Source: Pseudooceanicola marinus (GTDB lineage Bacteria > Pseudomonadota > Alphaproteobacteria > Rhodobacterales > Rhodobacteraceae). From it: 64,000 nucleotides of DNA. Made by a program: the position numbers and the translations under genes. The notes below the pieces were generated by a model. That model saw only the letters and a list, made by a program, of their open reading frames with translations, made no database searches and was not told the origin of the DNA. This document shows, one piece after another, positions 53,423 to 63,816 of the stretch. Every line of letters begins with the position of its first letter. The stretch's first letter is position 1. The DNA lies in assembly GCF_002786295.1 (NCBI RefSeq), contig NZ_PGTC01000013.1:69501-133500 (forward strand). The letters are read 5' to 3'.

Positions 53423-53887
53423 ATGAAACTGTCACAGATCCTGAAGCCCGAGGCGATCAAGGTGATCAACTCGGCCTCCAGCAAGAAACGTCTTCTGCAC
53501 GATGTGGGCGAGTTGGCGCATTCCGCCTTCCAGTTGAACCAGTCCCGCGTGGTCGAGGCGCTGCAGGAACGGGAATCGCTGGGTCCGACGGGTGTCGGCC
53601 ACGGCGTCGCCCTGCCCCATGCGCGGCTGGACGGGCTGGACAGTGTCCAGGGCGGGTTCATCATGCTGGAAAAGCCGGTCGATTTCGACGCGGTCGATCG
53701 TCAGCCGGTGGACCTGATCTTTGCCCTGTTTGCTCCGCAGGACGCGGGTGTCGAACACCTGAAGGCGCTGGCACTGGTGTCGCGCAGCCTGCGCGATCAG
53801 GGCCTGTGCAAGAAGCTGCGCGCTAACCCCGATCCCTCGACGCTCTACGCGATCCTGACGTCGGATCAGAACGTCGCCGCCGCCTGA
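53423..53887 (+). CDS. ptsN: PTS IIA-like nitrogen regulatory protein
   Basis: A 154-residue EIIA-Ntr protein. The phosphorylated His66 is in GHGVALPHARL. KRLLHDVGELAHSAF and LIFALFAPQDAGVEHLKALA are family stretches. It belongs to the nitrogen PTS relay with PtsP and NPr, which signals nitrogen and potassium state in the cytoplasm. GAGG is six bases before the ATG. A strong terminator follows. Confidence 0.94.
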   Translation: MKLSQILKPEAIKVINSASSKKRLLHDVGELAHSAFQLNQSRVVEALQERESLGPTGVGHGVALPHARLDGLDSVQGGFIMLEKPVDFDAVDRQPVDLIFALFAPQDAGVEHLKALALVSRSLRDQGLCKKLRANPDPSTLYAILTSDQNVAAA

Positions 53888-53915
53888 CGCAAGACGCAGG
53901 AAACGGATCACGCAG

Positions 53916-53940
53916 CGGGGCCTTCGGGCCCCGTTTTTCG
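53916..53940 (+). terminator. Terminator after ptsN
   Basis: CGGGGCC-TTC-GGGCCCCG followed by TTTTTCG. Confidence 0.88.
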
Positions 53941-53959
53941 TGGCGGCCCCCTGCGCGCC

Positions 53960-55369
53960 TCAGCCCGCCCAGGGGCCGAAGCCGAAGATCATGTAGTCCC
54001 GCTGATAGGTCTCTGCCGCGCGCGCCTCCAGGTCCGCATCGTGGATCTGCGCCAGGGTATAGGGCGTATCGGCAGGCGCCGGGCCGGGCTGCGGCGCGTC
54101 GATCCCCAGCCGCGCGGCCAGGCGCGGCAGATCCTCGGCCATCTCCTCCTCGCGCAGCACCAGGTCGGGGGTGGCGAACTGCGCCATCCCTTCCAGCAGC
54201 GCCGACTGGCTGGCCCAATGGGGGTCGATGCGCAGGCCCGTCTGCTGCGCCAGGTTGGCCTTCAGGAAATCGAGGAACAGGCCAAAGGCCTCCCTGTGCT
54301 GCTCCAGGCTGTAGTCGCCATTGGGTTTGCCCGGGATCGGCAGGGAATAGCGCTGGCGCAGGATCTTGCGGATCTCGGTGAACTTGCCCGACAGGATCTT
54401 CTCGCAGAAGACCGCATGCGCCCGCGCCATCGGATGACGCAGCACGGTGAAGCTGCGGTGCCCGGTCCGGGCGCGCAGCCACTGGCGCAGGTCCTTCTGG
54501 GACATCTTGCGCGTCAGGTCGCGCGGCTTGCCCCCGTCCAGCGCCGCCAGCCATTGTTCCACCTGCCGGTCCGGCCCGCCCTTCACAGGCATGTAAAGCA
54601 GCGGCGCCTCGGTCGCGGCGACGAAACCCGGCACCTGCGGGCCGCGGCGCGGCTCGAAATTGGGGGTGCGCGACAGGTTGAAGCGGTCCAGCCGCGCCAG
54701 CACCCCCTCCATCTGGTCGAAGTTCGCCACCTTCTCCGACAGGGCCTGGGGGTTCTGCACCTTCAGTTTCTGGGTCAGCCCCTCCAGCCGCGCCTCGACG
54801 CCCAGCCAGTCGGCCAGACCGTTCATCACGTCGACCGATTGCAGATCCTCGTAATCGACGTAGAAGGCCGTCTGCCCCGTCACCTGCAGCACCGACATCA
54901 GCCGCATCTGGAACTGCTGCAGCGCCTGAAGATGGGCCTCGAATTCCTCGGCGTCGAAGGTGGCCTGCTCCTCCTTGCGGCGGCGCACGTCGGTCAGTTT
55001 CCACTGGCCGGTGGCCTGGGCAATCTTCCAGCTTACATAACTTTCGGCCGGGTTGCGGGTCAGCACGATCTTGGCGCAGCGCGGGTCGGCCAGCGCCAGG
55101 TCCAGCACCCGTTGGTCATGGTCGTGGAAGAAGCGGAACCCATTCAGACCGGGCGCCGCGCGCACCGCCTCGATCATCGCCAGCGGATCGGCATCGCGCG
55201 CCGCTTGGGTGATCCCGAGGCAGTCCTCGGCATTGGGATAGGCGATGAAATAGGGGTTAAAGACCTCGCCCAGGCAATTGACGCCATCGAGCGCGTTCAG
55301 GTTTGCCTCCAGGAAATTGGACCCGGTGCGCATCTCGGCGAAGACGATGAAGTAGTCGAAGCGGGCCAT
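53960..55369 (-). CDS. Sulfotransferase with two sulfotransferase-like halves
   Basis: A 469-residue cytoplasmic protein. The N-terminal half (1-235) has the PAPS 5'-phosphosulfate loop as FAEMRTGSNFLE and the 3'-phosphate motif LTRNPAESYVSWK, as in Stf0/NodH-type enzymes. The C-terminal half (about 250-469) repeats the plan: LLYMPVKGGPDRQVEQWL looks like a second 5' loop, and FTVLRHPMARAHAVFCEKIL a second 3' motif. Ordinary sulfotransferases of these types are 250-300 residues, so this is probably a fusion. It is the last gene of the galU operon and starts three to six bases after the preceding stop, with TAGGA within that overlap. Confidence 0.78.
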   Translation of the reverse strand: MARFDYFIVFAEMRTGSNFLEANLNALDGVNCLGEVFNPYFIAYPNAEDCLGITQAARDADPLAMIEAVRAAPGLNGFRFFHDHDQRVLDLALADPRCAKIVLTRNPAESYVSWKIAQATGQWKLTDVRRRKEEQATFDAEEFEAHLQALQQFQMRLMSVLQVTGQTAFYVDYEDLQSVDVMNGLADWLGVEARLEGLTQKLKVQNPQALSEKVANFDQMEGVLARLDRFNLSRTPNFEPRRGPQVPGFVAATEAPLLYMPVKGGPDRQVEQWLAALDGGKPRDLTRKMSQKDLRQWLRARTGHRSFTVLRHPMARAHAVFCEKILSGKFTEIRKILRQRYSLPIPGKPNGDYSLEQHREAFGLFLDFLKANLAQQTGLRIDPHWASQSALLEGMAQFATPDLVLREEEMAEDLPRLAARLGIDAPQPGPAPADTPYTLAQIHDADLEARAAETYQRDYMIFGFGPWAG

Positions 55370-55375
55370 GGCGTC

Positions 55376-57097
55376 CTATTTCTGTACCAGGTAGGGGCGG
55401 CGGGGTTTGCGCGGCTTCTCCTCCGGCTCGGTGGCCGGGACGGCCTCCGCCGGGGTGGTCGGGAAATCGCCCATCAGGTAGGGGTGCATGCCCTGGTTCT
55501 TCAGATCCTGCAGGAACTGCCCGAACCCGTCCAGATCGCGCATCTGCGGCACCTCCGACAGGCGCCGCGCGGTGCGGGCGCCCATCTCGTCGATCATCAG
55601 CTGCAGCGGCTCCATCGGGGCTTCGACGAACTCCGCCATGGTCCAGATCCGCACCCGCGCCTTGGCATGGGGGGACCGCAGCGCATGCAGGAAATCGGCC
55701 TCCACCTTCTGCAGCCGGGCGGCTTCCTTGCGGATCTCGCTGAAGGGCCGGTCAGCGCGGAACAACGGCACCGCCCAGGCGCCGGAGATGACGCTGATCT
55801 GCGCGTTCAGGTCCTTGGCCATGTCCCAGGTCACCGCCTGGTTCCCACGCGGCGAGAACTGGAAGCACTGCCTCTCGCCCCGGGTGTTCCACAGCAGGTT
55901 CGTCAGGAAATCGCGCGGGGCATAGTCGCGCAGGGTCGCGCTGGCCGTCAGCGCCCCGTTGATCACCGGTTGTCCGCCCGCGAACGCCGCATCGCCGGGG
56001 CCGAAGATCTGCCCGTGCACGCGAAAGCCGGTGGTGCGCGCCAGCCAGGGCTCGAAATCCTCGTAAAGCTCGGCAAAGCCCTGGAAGACGGAATACTTGG
56101 TGCCCGTCAGCCCGCCTTCCCAGCCGTCGCGGGGATAGCGCGACTGCATGTAAAGACCCGCGCGCCCGCGCGTGCGCCGCTCCACCGCCTTGGAAAAGAT
56201 GCGGTCGATCTTGCCGGGGTTCGGCTCGCGCTTCTTCATCGCGCCCGCCGGGTCGGTCAGGAAGGCACGGTAGAGGCGGTTGGCATGGGGCCAGATCTTG
56301 CGCGCGACGAAGCAATCCGACCGGCGCAGCAATTGCAGGTGATCGTCGTAGAAGATGTGCGGCTTGCCTTGGAAATCGAACTTCGCCAGGGTCAGCGACC
56401 GGCTTTCCACATGGACCGAATGCTTCCGCGTCAGGGTCTGGAAATAGCTTTCGTCGGGGATCCAGACCTTGCTGAAATAGCGGTCGTATTCCGACCGTTG
56501 CGGATCGGTCAGGATCGCCTGAAGGGTCTGACGTGTCAGGCACCACCACTGGCTGCCCATATGCGGCACGATGCCTGCGGGGATGCGCCGGCGGAACCCG
56601 ACGCGGCGCTGGAAATCGACGTACCAGTCGAAGGCGCGGCGCTGTGTCTTCCAGGAAAACGGGAAGCGCAGGGTGAAACGCTCCTCGTCCAGCCCGCCCA
56701 CGGTCCAGGGCACATCCGCCGTGGTGGCGCTTTCGATGAAATCCGTGTGCGGCCGGGCGCGCAGGTAGTTCTTCAGCTCTTCCACCGGGCGCAGCGGCAG
56801 GCAGGACCCAGACGACAGGTAGACATGGCGCGCCTCGGGGAAATCGCGCAGCAGCATCTCGGCGGCGTCCTGGGTCGCGGCGACGATCCCCCAGGCGCCC
56901 CAGGTGCATAGGTGGCGCGGGGAAAACCGGATCAACTCCTCGTCTGCCAGGGTCTCGCGGAACTTGTCATAGACCCGGTCGCGCACCTTCTTGTCGACAT
57001 GGATGACCACGGGGCATCCGGCCGCGGCCCAGTGGCGCGCGACCTGCTCGGCCCGTCCCAGGGCCGTATGGACCAGCATCACGATCCCGACGCCCAA
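55376..57097 (-). CDS. GT14-like (core-2/I-branching) glycosyltransferase with DUF5928-type C-terminus
   Basis: A 573-residue protein. The first half (1-300) has GIVMLVHTALGRAEQVARHW, VIHVDKKVRD, YLSSGSCLPLRP and GSQWWCLTRQTLQAIL, which match core-2/I-branching beta-1,6-N-acetylglucosaminyltransferases (GT14). The second half has FGPGDAAFAGG and NTRGERQCFQFSP and matches the architecture I know as DUF5928 in Rhodobacterales. It is probably cytoplasmic and adds a sugar to a surface glycan. The start is uncertain: TTG at 57097 or ATG at 57079. It follows the neighbouring glycosyltransferase by 28 bases. Confidence 0.75.
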   Translation of the reverse strand: MGVGIVMLVHTALGRAEQVARHWAAAGCPVVIHVDKKVRDRVYDKFRETLADEELIRFSPRHLCTWGAWGIVAATQDAAEMLLRDFPEARHVYLSSGSCLPLRPVEELKNYLRARPHTDFIESATTADVPWTVGGLDEERFTLRFPFSWKTQRRAFDWYVDFQRRVGFRRRIPAGIVPHMGSQWWCLTRQTLQAILTDPQRSEYDRYFSKVWIPDESYFQTLTRKHSVHVESRSLTLAKFDFQGKPHIFYDDHLQLLRRSDCFVARKIWPHANRLYRAFLTDPAGAMKKREPNPGKIDRIFSKAVERRTRGRAGLYMQSRYPRDGWEGGLTGTKYSVFQGFAELYEDFEPWLARTTGFRVHGQIFGPGDAAFAGGQPVINGALTASATLRDYAPRDFLTNLLWNTRGERQCFQFSPRGNQAVTWDMAKDLNAQISVISGAWAVPLFRADRPFSEIRKEAARLQKVEADFLHALRSPHAKARVRIWTMAEFVEAPMEPLQLMIDEMGARTARRLSEVPQMRDLDGFGQFLQDLKNQGMHPYLMGDFPTTPAEAVPATEPEEKPRKPRRPYLVQK

Positions 57098-57125
57098 ATC
57101 CCCGCTTTCTCCTTCCAGGGGCCGG

Positions 57126-58136
57126 TCAGGCCCAGTTTCCCTTCGACATCAGCCCGAGAATCTCCAGCTGGCGCCAGTTGATGTATTTCTCCGACCACTT
57201 GCACCACAACTCCGGCTCGTCCTGCAGCCGCTGGTGGTAGGCGATGTACTCCTGGCTGTCGCCGTAATGCTGGCCACGGGTTAGCTCCTCCGCCGCCTTG
57301 GCGGTGAAGGTATCGAGGAACTTGGTGTGCAGCAGCACGCCCGACGCCTTTTCGCCCCCCCATTCGTCGAACACCAGGTTCATCCCGCGCGGCAGCAGGG
57401 AATGGGTGGAGGACTGGAAGGCATAGCGCCGGTGCCAGCGCACCAGCGGCACCTTGTTCAGCGCCGGCGCCTTCCAGGGGTCGTCCTCGAAGAAGACCCG
57501 CATGCGCGGCCCGCCCTGGATCCACAGGTTGCCGTTCCGCCAGTTGCGGCTGATCGTGTAGTTGCCCGCGTCGAACCAGCTGGCAATTTCCAGAGGGTCC
57601 TGCCCCTCCCGGTAGGGCTCGGCGGTGATCGGCCCCTTGGGGTACATGTCCAGCAGCATGGCCGAGAAGCTGCGGATCTCGGAGGCATCCAGCCAGTCGG
57701 TCAGCGCGTTCAGGGGCCGCGTGTCGCAGAACGGGTAGACGAAAAACTCGTCCGGATCGACCGTCAGCGTCCAGTGGTCATGGGCGTAGCGCAGCAGCAG
57801 CCAATTGATCCAGTCCATGCCGAAGCGCGATTTCAGGTAGCTGGCCCTGGTCGTCCAGACGGAACAGTCCTCCTGCTCGGTCAGGTATTCGCGGGATCCG
57901 TCATCGCTGTCGTTGTCCACGAAGAGGAAGTGGTCGATCCCCAGGTCGCGGTAGTACTCCAGGAAATACGGCAGGCGGATGCGTTCGTTGCGCAGGGTGG
58001 TGAAGGCCAGGATGTGACGTTTGCGAATCTTCCGGGTCCGGTTGACCACGGCGGTCAACTGGTGCCGCTTGCGCAGCGCCCTGTAGTGCAGGAAACGCTT
58101 TTCCCGCCCCAGATTGTACGATTCGAACCAGCCCAA
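57126..58136 (-). CDS. Family 2-like glycosyltransferase
   Basis: A 336-residue protein with a GT-A-type fold. RNERIRLPYFLEYYRDLGIDHFLFVDNDSDDGS contains the nucleotide-sugar site, with DND at 74-76. SRFGMDWINWLLLRY and LTVDPDEFFVYP (DPDE at 127-130) form the acceptor and metal region. TTG at 58136 has AGGAG seven bases before it. It is a clear paralogue of the next upstream gene (shared GVLLHTKFL, LNKVPLVRWH, GNLWIQGG). The sugar donor cannot be told. Confidence 0.83.
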   Translation of the reverse strand: MGWFESYNLGREKRFLHYRALRKRHQLTAVVNRTRKIRKRHILAFTTLRNERIRLPYFLEYYRDLGIDHFLFVDNDSDDGSREYLTEQEDCSVWTTRASYLKSRFGMDWINWLLLRYAHDHWTLTVDPDEFFVYPFCDTRPLNALTDWLDASEIRSFSAMLLDMYPKGPITAEPYREGQDPLEIASWFDAGNYTISRNWRNGNLWIQGGPRMRVFFEDDPWKAPALNKVPLVRWHRRYAFQSSTHSLLPRGMNLVFDEWGGEKASGVLLHTKFLDTFTAKAAEELTRGQHYGDSQEYIAYHQRLQDEPELWCKWSEKYINWRQLEILGLMSKGNWA

Positions 58137-58294
58137 TCCACTGCTCCTGCGCCGGGTGCCCTCTGCCTCGGACCTCCCCTGCCGGCGGATCCATGCCGGT
58201 CAGTCTACAATCTATTTCTCCATGAAAACAGAACTGTCGGAAAGGGCCGAGTGGACCGGACGGAGGCGAATGTGTCCCCGCGGCGACGCGCCGG

Positions 58295-59337
58295 TCAGTC
58301 GCGCCGCATCAGGCCCAGCTGCGCCAGCTGCTCCGGGCCGGTGTAGCGGCAGGTCCCCGCGTGCCAGGCGTCGGGCGCGGCGCTGACAGCGCTGTAGTAG
58401 GGATCGAAGGCCGCCGGATCCCCGAAGTGCTGTTGGCGCTGTCGTTCTTCAGCGGCGCGCGCGGGGCTGTCGGGCAGGAATTTCGTGTGCAGCAACACGC
58501 CCGAGGGGCCGGGACCGGCGGGGCCACGATAGGCCGCGTTCAGGCCAGCGGGCAGCAGGGCATGGGTGGAATTCAGGTAGGCCTGGCGCCAGTGCCAGCG
58601 CACCAGCGGCAGCTTGTTCAGGGTCGGCCCCTGCGCCGGGGTGTCGGCAAAAAACACCCGTTCGCGCATCCCACCCTGCACCCACAGATTGCCGTGGCGG
58701 GGCTGCCAGCAGGCGCGGTAGGGGCCGGGGTCGAAGCCCGTCAGCACCTCCGCCGGATCCTGCCCGGGCCGGTAGGCCACGCCGTCCAGCGGCCCCTCGG
58801 GATAGAGATCCAGCATCAGGGCGCCCATGGCGCTCTGCCCCGCGCCCTCCAGCCGGGCGGTCAGGGCGGCCAGCCCCTCCGCCTCATGTCCCGGCCAAAC
58901 CAACAGCTCGTCGGCATCCACCGTCAGGCACCAGTGGCCCGACCCGTGGCGCATCAGCAGCCAGCCCAGCCAGTCCATGCCGAAACGGCTGTCGCGGTAG
59001 CTGTCCGCCGTCTGCCAGAGCGAAACATCGGGCTGTTCCGCCAGCAGGGCCGCGCTGCCGTCGTCACTGCCATTGTCGACGACCAGGAAATGATCGACGC
59101 CCAGGCGGCGGTAGTGCTCGAGGAAGAACGGCAGACGCAGCGCCTCGTTGCGCAGGCAGGTGACGGCCAGCACCGCGTCGGGGGCGATCGCCTCCGTTCG
59201 GTCCGCGACGGGCTGAAGACGGTGCCGCGCCCGCAGCGCACGATAAAGCAGCCGGCGCCGCAGAAGGCGCAGCCGATACCGTCGCCCAAGCGACAGCGCG
59301 GGCGGGGGGCCGGCATCACCGGCCCCCGCGCCCGGGG

Positions 59338-59341
<4 letters not shown>
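58295..59341 (-). CDS. Family 2-like glycosyltransferase, paralogue of the 57126 gene
   Basis: A 348-residue protein. RNEALRLPFFLEHYRRLGVDHFLVVDNGSDDGS and LTVDADELLVWP correspond to the neighbouring enzyme, as do GNLWVQGG, LNKLPLVRWHWR and SGVLLHTKFLPD. The ATG at 59341 overlaps the galE stop by ATGA, which is more likely than the longer start at 59374. The pair probably arose by tandem duplication and may add successive sugars. A 158-base gap separates it from its paralogue. Confidence 0.8.
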
Positions 59342-60324
<983 letters not shown>

Positions 60325-60337
60325 GTATCCGTCCTTC

Positions 60338-61234
60338 TTATTCTGCCGCCTGCTGGCTGACGACGACATCCTGCAGATAGCCCATCAACTCGTCCTTCAG
60401 GTCGTCACGCTGCAGACCGAAGGAAACGGTGGCCTGCAGGAAGCCCGCCTTCGACCCGCAGTCGAAGCGCTGGCCGTTGAAGCGGAAACCGTGCACGTCG
60501 CGGCCCGCCGCGATCTCGTCTGCGATGGCATCGGTCAGCTGCACTTCGCCGCCGGCCCCCTTCTTCAGCTGGTTGAGGTTCTCCATCACCTGCGGCGTCA
60601 GCACGTAGCGGCCGATCACGGCCAGGTTCGACGGCTGGGTGCCCGGCGCGGGCTTCTCGACCATGCCCTTCACCGAGACGACATTGCCCATGTCTTCCTT
60701 CACGTCGAGGATGCCGTAGGACTTCGCCTTGTCGGCCGACACTTCCATCGCGGCGACCATGCAGGCGGGTTTCTCCTCGAAAGCTTCGACCATCTGCTGC
60801 AGGCAGGGCTTCTCGGCGGCGATGACGTCATCGGGCAGGATGACGGCAAAGGGCTCATCCTTGTTCAGCAGGCGCCGCGCGCACCAGACGGCGTGGCCGA
60901 GGCCCAGGGCCTTGTGCTGACGAATGTAGGCGATCTGACCGCTTTCCATGTAGGTGGACTTCAGCACCTCCAGCAGGTCATCCTTGCCCTTGGCCTCCAG
61001 CTCGGCCTCCAGCACGGCGCTATGGTCGAAATAATCCTCCAGGGCGGACTTGCCGCGCGAGGTGACGAAGATGAATTCCTCGATCCCGGCGGCCCGCGCC
61101 TCGTCGATCGCGTACTGGATCAACGGTCGGTCGACCAGGGTCATGATCTCCTTCGGAACCGACTTGGTGGCGGGCAGGAACCGCGTCCCGAGACCGGCAA
61201 CCGGGAAAATCGCTTTCGTGACCTTATTTTGCAC
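60338..61234 (-). CDS. galU: UTP-glucose-1-phosphate uridylyltransferase
   Basis: A 298-residue nucleotidyltransferase that makes UDP-glucose. FPVAGLGTRFLPATKSVPKEI is the catalytic start, ILPDDVIAA the metal region, and VEKPAPGTQPSNLAVIGRY and GFRFNGQRFDCGSKAGFLQA complete the GalU signature. The start is GTG at 61234 with GAGGG upstream. It is the first gene of the minus-strand unit that continues to the sulfotransferase. Confidence 0.95.
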   Translation of the reverse strand: MQNKVTKAIFPVAGLGTRFLPATKSVPKEIMTLVDRPLIQYAIDEARAAGIEEFIFVTSRGKSALEDYFDHSAVLEAELEAKGKDDLLEVLKSTYMESGQIAYIRQHKALGLGHAVWCARRLLNKDEPFAVILPDDVIAAEKPCLQQMVEAFEEKPACMVAAMEVSADKAKSYGILDVKEDMGNVVSVKGMVEKPAPGTQPSNLAVIGRYVLTPQVMENLNQLKKGAGGEVQLTDAIADEIAAGRDVHGFRFNGQRFDCGSKAGFLQATVSFGLQRDDLKDELMGYLQDVVVSQQAAE

Positions 61235-62053
61235 TGTGAGCCCTCAATCTATTGCTGTTCGGCCGCTCTCGGAACGAGCGCACCGGGATAAACATTTATG
61301 GTCAAGTTCACGCCTGACCAGCTTAGATGTCTGAAACCTTAAAACCAACCACCGTGACCCTCTCGTCCAGATCCGCGGACACACCCTGCGGATTCTCCGG
61401 GCACGCGGCCCATCAACCCAAGCCGCCGATGCCCCTCATGGAGCGTCAACGTAAAAACATTAGTGACCGTGAATGCCGAATAAAAGGCAACGGCCCACGA
61501 CAGGCAGGTCATCGCCGATACAACTGGACGCTGTGCCGGAACCCGCCGAGGGCCTCGCCACGCTCGGGCTGCCAGGCGGCGGGACGCAGGGCACACGCCG
61601 GATCATATATCGGGATTCCCGTGACTTACCCATGGGCAAGCTGTCAGGCGACCCCCTTGAAAAGTTCGCACATGGCGCCGTCTTGCGCCGTCAGGCCCCG
61701 GAATCGGCGCAGGCGATCACCCGGGGCAGCCGGCCAACGCCAGGGTGGAACGCCCGCTTTTGAGGCAGCTTTGCCTGAGAGTCATACACCCGCATAAAGT
61801 GCAGATCCCAAGATCGGCTCGCGACGCAGAGCGGACAGCATCGCCCGTCGCGCTCCCCGAGTCGCCTCACTCCCCTCCTAACGCCCCATCCTTCCTCACA
61901 GCCCGTCGTTCCTCACGCCCCCGCCCCTCCGCAAACCGGCCCGGCAGAATTGATTGCCATGCCAAGGCAATGTATCTTCGGGCCAAAGCCCGAGACGACG
62001 GGGACGACCGGCCCCGTCCTTCGGTCCGGCGGCAAGAGGCAGAGAACCGGCGC
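61235..62053. other. Gene-poor region upstream of galU and the ABC-2 permease
   Basis: About 820 bases hold no convincing gene. A 156-codon frame (61327-61797) lacks a ribosome site and has an Arg/Pro/His-rich product. The stretch near 61300-61330 is AT-richer and probably carries the galU promoter. No repeat or RNA was recognised. Confidence 0.5.
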
Positions 62054-62875
62054 ATGTTTCAGCAAAGAACCCGGAAGACGCGACTGCAGTCGGCCATCGC
62101 CATGTGCGAACTGATCTTCCACTCGACCGCGCACAACATCCGCAAGAGCCACAACAACGCGATCCTGTCGATCGTGAACAACCTGGTCCGCGTGGCGATC
62201 ATGATGGCGGTCTTCTACGCCATGTTCGCCATCCTCGGCCTGCGCCGGACCGCGATTCGCGGCGACTTCCTGCTGTTCATGCTGTCGGGCGTCTTCATCT
62301 ACATGACCCATGTGAAGACGGTGTCGTCGGTGATGGGCTCCGACGGGCCGTCCTCTCCGATGATGAAACACGCGCCGATGAACACGGTCATTGCGCTCGC
62401 CGCCTCGGCGCTGTCGACGCTCTATCTTCAGGTGCTGACGCTTCTGCTGATCCTCTTCGTCTACCACGTCGCGGTGCGCCCCTACGAGATCTACGAACCC
62501 GCCGCCGCCTTTGCCTGCATCCTGACGGCCTGGTTCTACGGCATCGCCGTGGGTGTCTGTTTCCTGGCGCTGAAGCCCTGGTTCCCGGAATTCACCGGGA
62601 TCGCGGCGCAGCTTTACACCCGGGCCAACATGATCGCCTCGGGCAAGATGTTCGTGGCCAACCAGATCACGCCGCAGATGCGCAACCTCTTCGACTGGAA
62701 CCCGCTGTACCATTCGATCGACCAGGCGCGCGGGCATACCTTCATCAACTACAACCCGCATTTCTCCTCGCTGGAATATGCGCTGTCGGTGGCGGTGGCC
62801 CTGTTCTGTCTGGGCATGATCGGCGAGTTCTACACCCGCCGCCACGCCTCGCTGTCCTGGAACGCCCGGCGCTGA
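62054..62875 (+). CDS. ABC-2 type polysaccharide export permease (KpsM-like)
   Basis: A 273-residue inner-membrane protein. A cytoplasmic start (RKTRLQSAIAMCELIFHSTAHNIRKSHNN) is followed by about six hydrophobic segments (VAIMMAVFYAMFAILG, ALAASALSTLYLQVLTLLLILFV, LTAWFYGIAVGVCFLALK). FNWNPLYHxID-type text reads DWNPLYHSIDQARGHTF, common in this family. It should pair with an ATPase to export glycan, but no ATPase is in the window. The Shine-Dalgarno is weak, and the earlier ATG at 61970 is a less likely start. Confidence 0.78.
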   Translation: MFQQRTRKTRLQSAIAMCELIFHSTAHNIRKSHNNAILSIVNNLVRVAIMMAVFYAMFAILGLRRTAIRGDFLLFMLSGVFIYMTHVKTVSSVMGSDGPSSPMMKHAPMNTVIALAASALSTLYLQVLTLLLILFVYHVAVRPYEIYEPAAAFACILTAWFYGIAVGVCFLALKPWFPEFTGIAAQLYTRANMIASGKMFVANQITPQMRNLFDWNPLYHSIDQARGHTFINYNPHFSSLEYALSVAVALFCLGMIGEFYTRRHASLSWNARR

Positions 62876-62997
62876 CGCCCCGCAGCCGGCCCTGGCGCCG
62901 GTCACCTGCATCGAAGGCGCGACGGGCGAAAGCTATGCCCTGCACGCAGGCTGCTGCCGGTTGCAGGCGGACGACCAGAGGCCCTGCCGGGGACGGG

Positions 62998-63609
62998 TCA
63001 GTCCACCACGCGACAGGTCAGGTTGATCCGCCCGCCCTGGGCCAGCAACGTGGACGACCCGAACCGGATCCGGTCCACCCCGTGATGCAGCAGCCGCGAC
63101 GGCCCCTGAAGGGTCAGCACGTCACCGCTTTTCAACCAGACGCTTTCAGTCTTGCCGCCCCGTTCCTCGTTGCCGATGCGGAAAAGCCCCTCGTCCCCCA
63201 AGGACACGGACATCACGGGCCAGGAGAAGTCGGCCTCGTCCCGGTCCTGGTGCAGGCCCATCTTCGCCCCCTCACCATAGAGGTTCACCAGGCAGCAATC
63301 GGGCTGCCGCTCCAGCCCGGTCAGCTCGGACCATAGGCGCAGCACGCTGTCGGGAATGGGCGGCCAGTCGACCCCGCTGGGGTGCTGCCGCTCATACCGG
63401 TAGCCGCGGCGGTCGGAATACCAGCCGTATTTCCCGGCCGAGGTCATGCGCACCGACATCTTCTTGCCCCAGCGGGTCTCGGGGGAAAACAGCGGCGCGG
63501 CGCGCTGCACGGCGCGCAGATCCTCCAGCAGCGCCTCCTGCGCGGGCCGGTCCAGCAAACCTTGCCAGATCTTGACGCCGCGCAGGGTCAGGGTCGGATC
63601 GGGGGACAT
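62998..63609 (-). CDS. AlkB-like 2-oxoglutarate/Fe(II) dioxygenase
   Basis: A 203-residue dioxygenase. The iron ligands are His120 and Asp122 (GLHQDRDE) and His175 or His176 (RLLHHGVDRI). 2-oxoglutarate binding is by Arg194 and Arg200 (GRINLTCR). NLYGEGAKMGLHQDRD and VSLGDEGLFRIG match AlkB-type nucleic-acid demethylases. It may repair alkylated DNA or RNA. GAGAGG is eight bases before the ATG. A perfect inverted repeat lies 34-53 bases upstream. Confidence 0.9.
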   Translation of the reverse strand: MSPDPTLTLRGVKIWQGLLDRPAQEALLEDLRAVQRAAPLFSPETRWGKKMSVRMTSAGKYGWYSDRRGYRYERQHPSGVDWPPIPDSVLRLWSELTGLERQPDCCLVNLYGEGAKMGLHQDRDEADFSWPVMSVSLGDEGLFRIGNEERGGKTESVWLKSGDVLTLQGPSRLLHHGVDRIRFGSSTLLAQGGRINLTCRVVD

Positions 63610-63642
63610 GGGTCTACCTCTCTGCGGAACACTGACGGGTCT

Positions 63643-63662
63643 CTTCCCCTATGTAGGGGAAG
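63643..63662 (-). promoter_or_regulatory. Perfect inverted repeat upstream of the AlkB-like gene
   Basis: CTTCCCCTA-TG-TAGGGGAAG: two 9-bp arms around two bases, 34-53 bases before the AlkB-like start. It overlaps a possible -10 (TACATA on the minus strand), so it could be an operator. Confidence 0.55.
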
Positions 63663-63816
63663 TTTCAGCGCCGAACACTACAGATTGCCCCCAACCATGC
63701 CACAGGCCCGGCCCGGCCAATTCACTGACATTGCAAGAATCCCGGGCATTCCTCGACGGGACGTTCACCAAGAGCGCAAAAGGCGAATTTTTTGCCGATC
63801 TCGCGCTTGTGACCGG

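Noticed and set aside
54041-56911. A 956-codon plus-strand frame
   Set aside because: It is antisense to the sulfotransferase and GT14 genes and has the same low-information composition.
61327-61797. A 156-codon frame in the gap before the ABC-2 permease
   Set aside because: No ribosome site, odd composition (Arg, Pro, His) and no hydrophobic or motif structure.
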